Positions 5,983-7,314 of a stretch of DNA of 7,314 nt are shown piece by piece. A program made the position numbers and the translations under genes. Every line of letters begins with the position of its first letter. Positions within the stretch are counted from its first letter, which is position 1. The notes under the pieces were generated by a model. That model saw nothing but the letters and a program-made list of their open reading frames with translations, ran no database searches and was not told the DNA's origin. The stretch comes from Kiritimatiellia bacterium (lineage in GTDB: Bacteria > Verrucomicrobiota > Kiritimatiellia > RFP12 > UBA1067). Location of the stretch: the NCBI GenBank assembly GCA_017430155.1, contig JAFRNO010000036.1, forward strand, positions 1 through 7,314. The letters run 5' to 3'.

Positions 5983-7313
5983 TACCGTTCATACATCCGC
6001 TCGTAGCGCGGCATCGGTTCGAGAATGCCGCCGGACTTCGCCCAGTAGTCGGCGTCGCACTCGAACACGCCCCGCTCGGTGCGCGTCCAGTGCGCGTCCG
6101 GATAGGCGAGGTCGCGGCGCATCGTCTCCCAGTTGCGGAAGTTCTGGTGGCCGTTCGTCTCCACGAGCCCGAGGTCGCCGATGCCGGGGAACGCCGGGAG
6201 GCGCGCGGCCACGGCCTTGTTCCACTCCACCATCGCGGGGCACACGGTGAGGTCGGCGCAGAAGCACGGCACGCCCTTCTCGAACGCGGCCTCGGCGATC
6301 TTCATGCTCATGGACATCGTCTTCGCGATCGGCTTGAGCGCCATCGCGCGGTAGCCCATCTCGATGCGCGTGAGCGCGTCCTTCACCGTGTGCGCGCTCT
6401 CGTCCGCCGCGAGGCGCAGCGGGATGTCGTGCACGTCGATGTCGGCGTACTCGTCGAACGGCTCCTCGATGATCGCCACCTGCTCGTAGGCGCCGATCTT
6501 CCTGAGGTGGTCGATGAAGCGGAGGAGCGTCTCCTTCTTCTCGTAGCGTCCGTTCGCGTCGAAGTAGTACGGTAGCCGCCCCGACTTCGTGTAGGGCGTG
6601 CGGCAGTCCTTCAGCACGGCGTGGATCTCGCTCACGCGCGCCATGTCCTTCGCGAGCATCTCCTCCTGCGTGCCGGGTTGACCGATCTTGATCTTCATGA
6701 AGAACGAGCCCGCGTCGACCGCCTCCTTGATCTCGGAGACGGGCACCTTGTACGAGAAGAGCGGGATGGACGCGCACTTCGCGTGGTGGCAGGAGAGCGC
6801 GGGACGGCAGGACGCCGGGATGAGGTCGTCGAAGTTCGTCAGGCCGTTCTCGCGCGCGTACAGCACCCACGCCGCCGCGTCCACGGACACGAGCGCGTTG
6901 AGCGCGAACGTGGCGCGCAGCGCCGGGTTGTTCGTCACCTTCTTGCCGTATTCCAGCACCTGCGGCCAGAGCGCGTCGCAGAGTTCGAGGGGATTCCGGA
7001 ACGTCATACCCTCCGCGAGCTTCAGCGCATGCTGGGTCATCGCGAACATGAACGAGTTGCCGCCCGCCTCGGAGGTGGAGGCGAACACCTTCGCGTCGCT
7101 CCAGAGACAGCTCTGCGTGCCGAGGCCGATGCCGTGCTTGCCGGACGCGGACCGGATGTACGACGAGACGATCCACTCCTCGGTCAGGTAGCCGCCCTTG
7201 AAGCCGAACGGACGCACCATCGGCTCGCGCTCGAATCCGCACCCCGTGCGCGCGATCGTGATGGGGCTTTCAAGACGAAGCGGCGAGACGCCGCTTCCCC
7301 CAGCGGTAGGGCC
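5982..7313 (-). CDS. Enolase-superfamily enzyme (mandelate racemase/muconate-lactonizing-enzyme type), 5' end uncertain or cut by window edge
   Basis: Cytoplasmic, Mg2+-dependent enzyme that would abstract a proton alpha to a carboxylate. Numbered from the ATG at 7220 (412 residues): strand-2 Lys pair MKIKIG (Lys176, Lys178), metal ligands in YYFDANGRY (Asp221), IIEEPF (Glu252) and AADES (Asp273), and strand-6 Lys in ALKPIAKT (Lys296). The KxK plus strand-6 Lys pattern places it in the MLE subgroup (muconate lactonizing enzymes, o-succinylbenzoate synthases, dipeptide epimerases) rather than with mandelate racemase. The substrate is not determined. Homologous-looking sequence continues upstream of the ATG (ITIARTGCGFEREP) and the frame stays open to 7313 with no ATG/GTG/TTG in that stretch. 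The real start is therefore probably outside the window, or the 5' end is damaged; the coordinates follow the open frame. Eight bases separate it from the 3D-domain gene, so the two are probably one operon. An L-Ala-D/L-Glu epimerase role in murein peptide recycling is possible but unproven. Confidence 0.87.
   Translation of the reverse strand, partial: GPTAGGSGVSPLRLESPITIARTGCGFEREPMVRPFGFKGGYLTEEWIVSSYIRSASGKHGIGLGTQSCLWSDAKVFASTSEAGGNSFMFAMTQHALKLAEGMTFRNPLELCDALWPQVLEYGKKVTNNPALRATFALNALVSVDAAAWVLYARENGLTNFDDLIPASCRPALSCHHAKCASIPLFSYKVPVSEIKEAVDAGSFFMKIKIGQPGTQEEMLAKDMARVSEIHAVLKDCRTPYTKSGRLPYYFDANGRYEKKETLLRFIDHLRKIGAYEQVAIIEEPFDEYADIDVHDIPLRLAADESAHTVKDALTRIEMGYRAMALKPIAKTMSMSMKIAEAAFEKGVPCFCADLTVCPAMVEWNKAVAARLPAFPGIGDLGLVETNGHQNFRNWETMRRDLAYPDAHWTRTERGVFECDADYWAKSGGILEPMPRYERMYER
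7277..7297. repeat. Perfect 9-base-arm palindrome at the right edge
   Basis: GAAGCGGCG, then AGA, then CGCCGCTTC: nine-base perfect arms around a three-base centre. On the minus strand the centre reads TCT, as in the shorter palindrome at 1481-1493. It would form a very stable hairpin in RNA, but no T-run follows in either direction, so it is not a standard terminator. It overlaps the open frame upstream of the enolase-family ATG. Confidence 0.7.
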
Positions 7314-7314
7314 C

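Noticed and set aside
1..7314. tRNA, rRNA, CRISPR array, insertion sequence, phage or defence-system genes
   Set aside because: No cloverleaf, spaced direct repeats, transposase motifs, or phage or defence domains were seen; the DNA is almost fully taken up by the six genes described.

Overview
The window is GC-rich, with codon third positions dominated by G and C. It carries six protein genes and almost no free intergenic DNA; the only gap over 30 bases is a 134-base divergent promoter region. Gene content suggests an uncultured PVC-group bacterium, with Kiritimatiellia/Verrucomicrobiota or Lentisphaerota from a gut-like or other carbohydrate-rich habitat as the best guess. This rests on two large secreted proteins of uncharacterised glycoside-hydrolase-like families, which I associate with that group from memory. 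No rRNA or other phylogenetic marker is present, so the assignment is tentative.

Layout. Bases 1-611 (minus) hold an RluA-type RNA pseudouridine synthase cut by the left edge. Just upstream in the same direction, 622-1443 (minus) encodes an exported endonuclease/exonuclease/phosphatase (EEP) fold enzyme with all its catalytic residues; its promoter appears to start transcription at the ATG itself, giving a leaderless message. Bases 1444-1577 are a divergent control region with a minus-strand promoter, a small perfect palindrome, and a plus-strand extended -10 promoter followed by a strong Shine-Dalgarno (SD) site. That plus-strand promoter drives a two-gene operon: a 616-residue secreted protein (1578-3428) and a 682-residue secreted protein (3425-5473), coupled through a GTGA start/stop overlap. 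On the far side, transcribed convergently, are a membrane-anchored 3D-domain protein (5470-5973) and, upstream of it, an enolase-superfamily enzyme (5982 to the right edge).

The most interesting content is the secreted pair. Although they look different overall, both contain the same ordered signature: WNxxGHDxxYPxxFP, then MCP, then GLF followed by D-x9-C-xx-P-x-H, then (S/T)EG. The spacing within blocks is identical. This indicates two diverged homologues with one shared fold, probably a TIM-barrel glycoside-hydrolase-like domain, made together and exported together. The second resembles what is annotated as DUF6259 and the first may belong to DUF5696 or a sister family; no activity can be read from the sequence. 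A reasonable inference is a two-enzyme glycan-processing unit with Asp389/Glu432 and Asp444/Glu494 as candidate catalytic carboxylates.

Other points of note are stop codons of convergent genes interlocked in a single TTAA, a 7-base AT-rich tandem repeat that contains the forced TTG start of the 3D-domain gene, and two palindromes that share a TCT/AGA centre. One of these palindromes lies at the right edge, where the N-terminus of the enolase-family gene should be.
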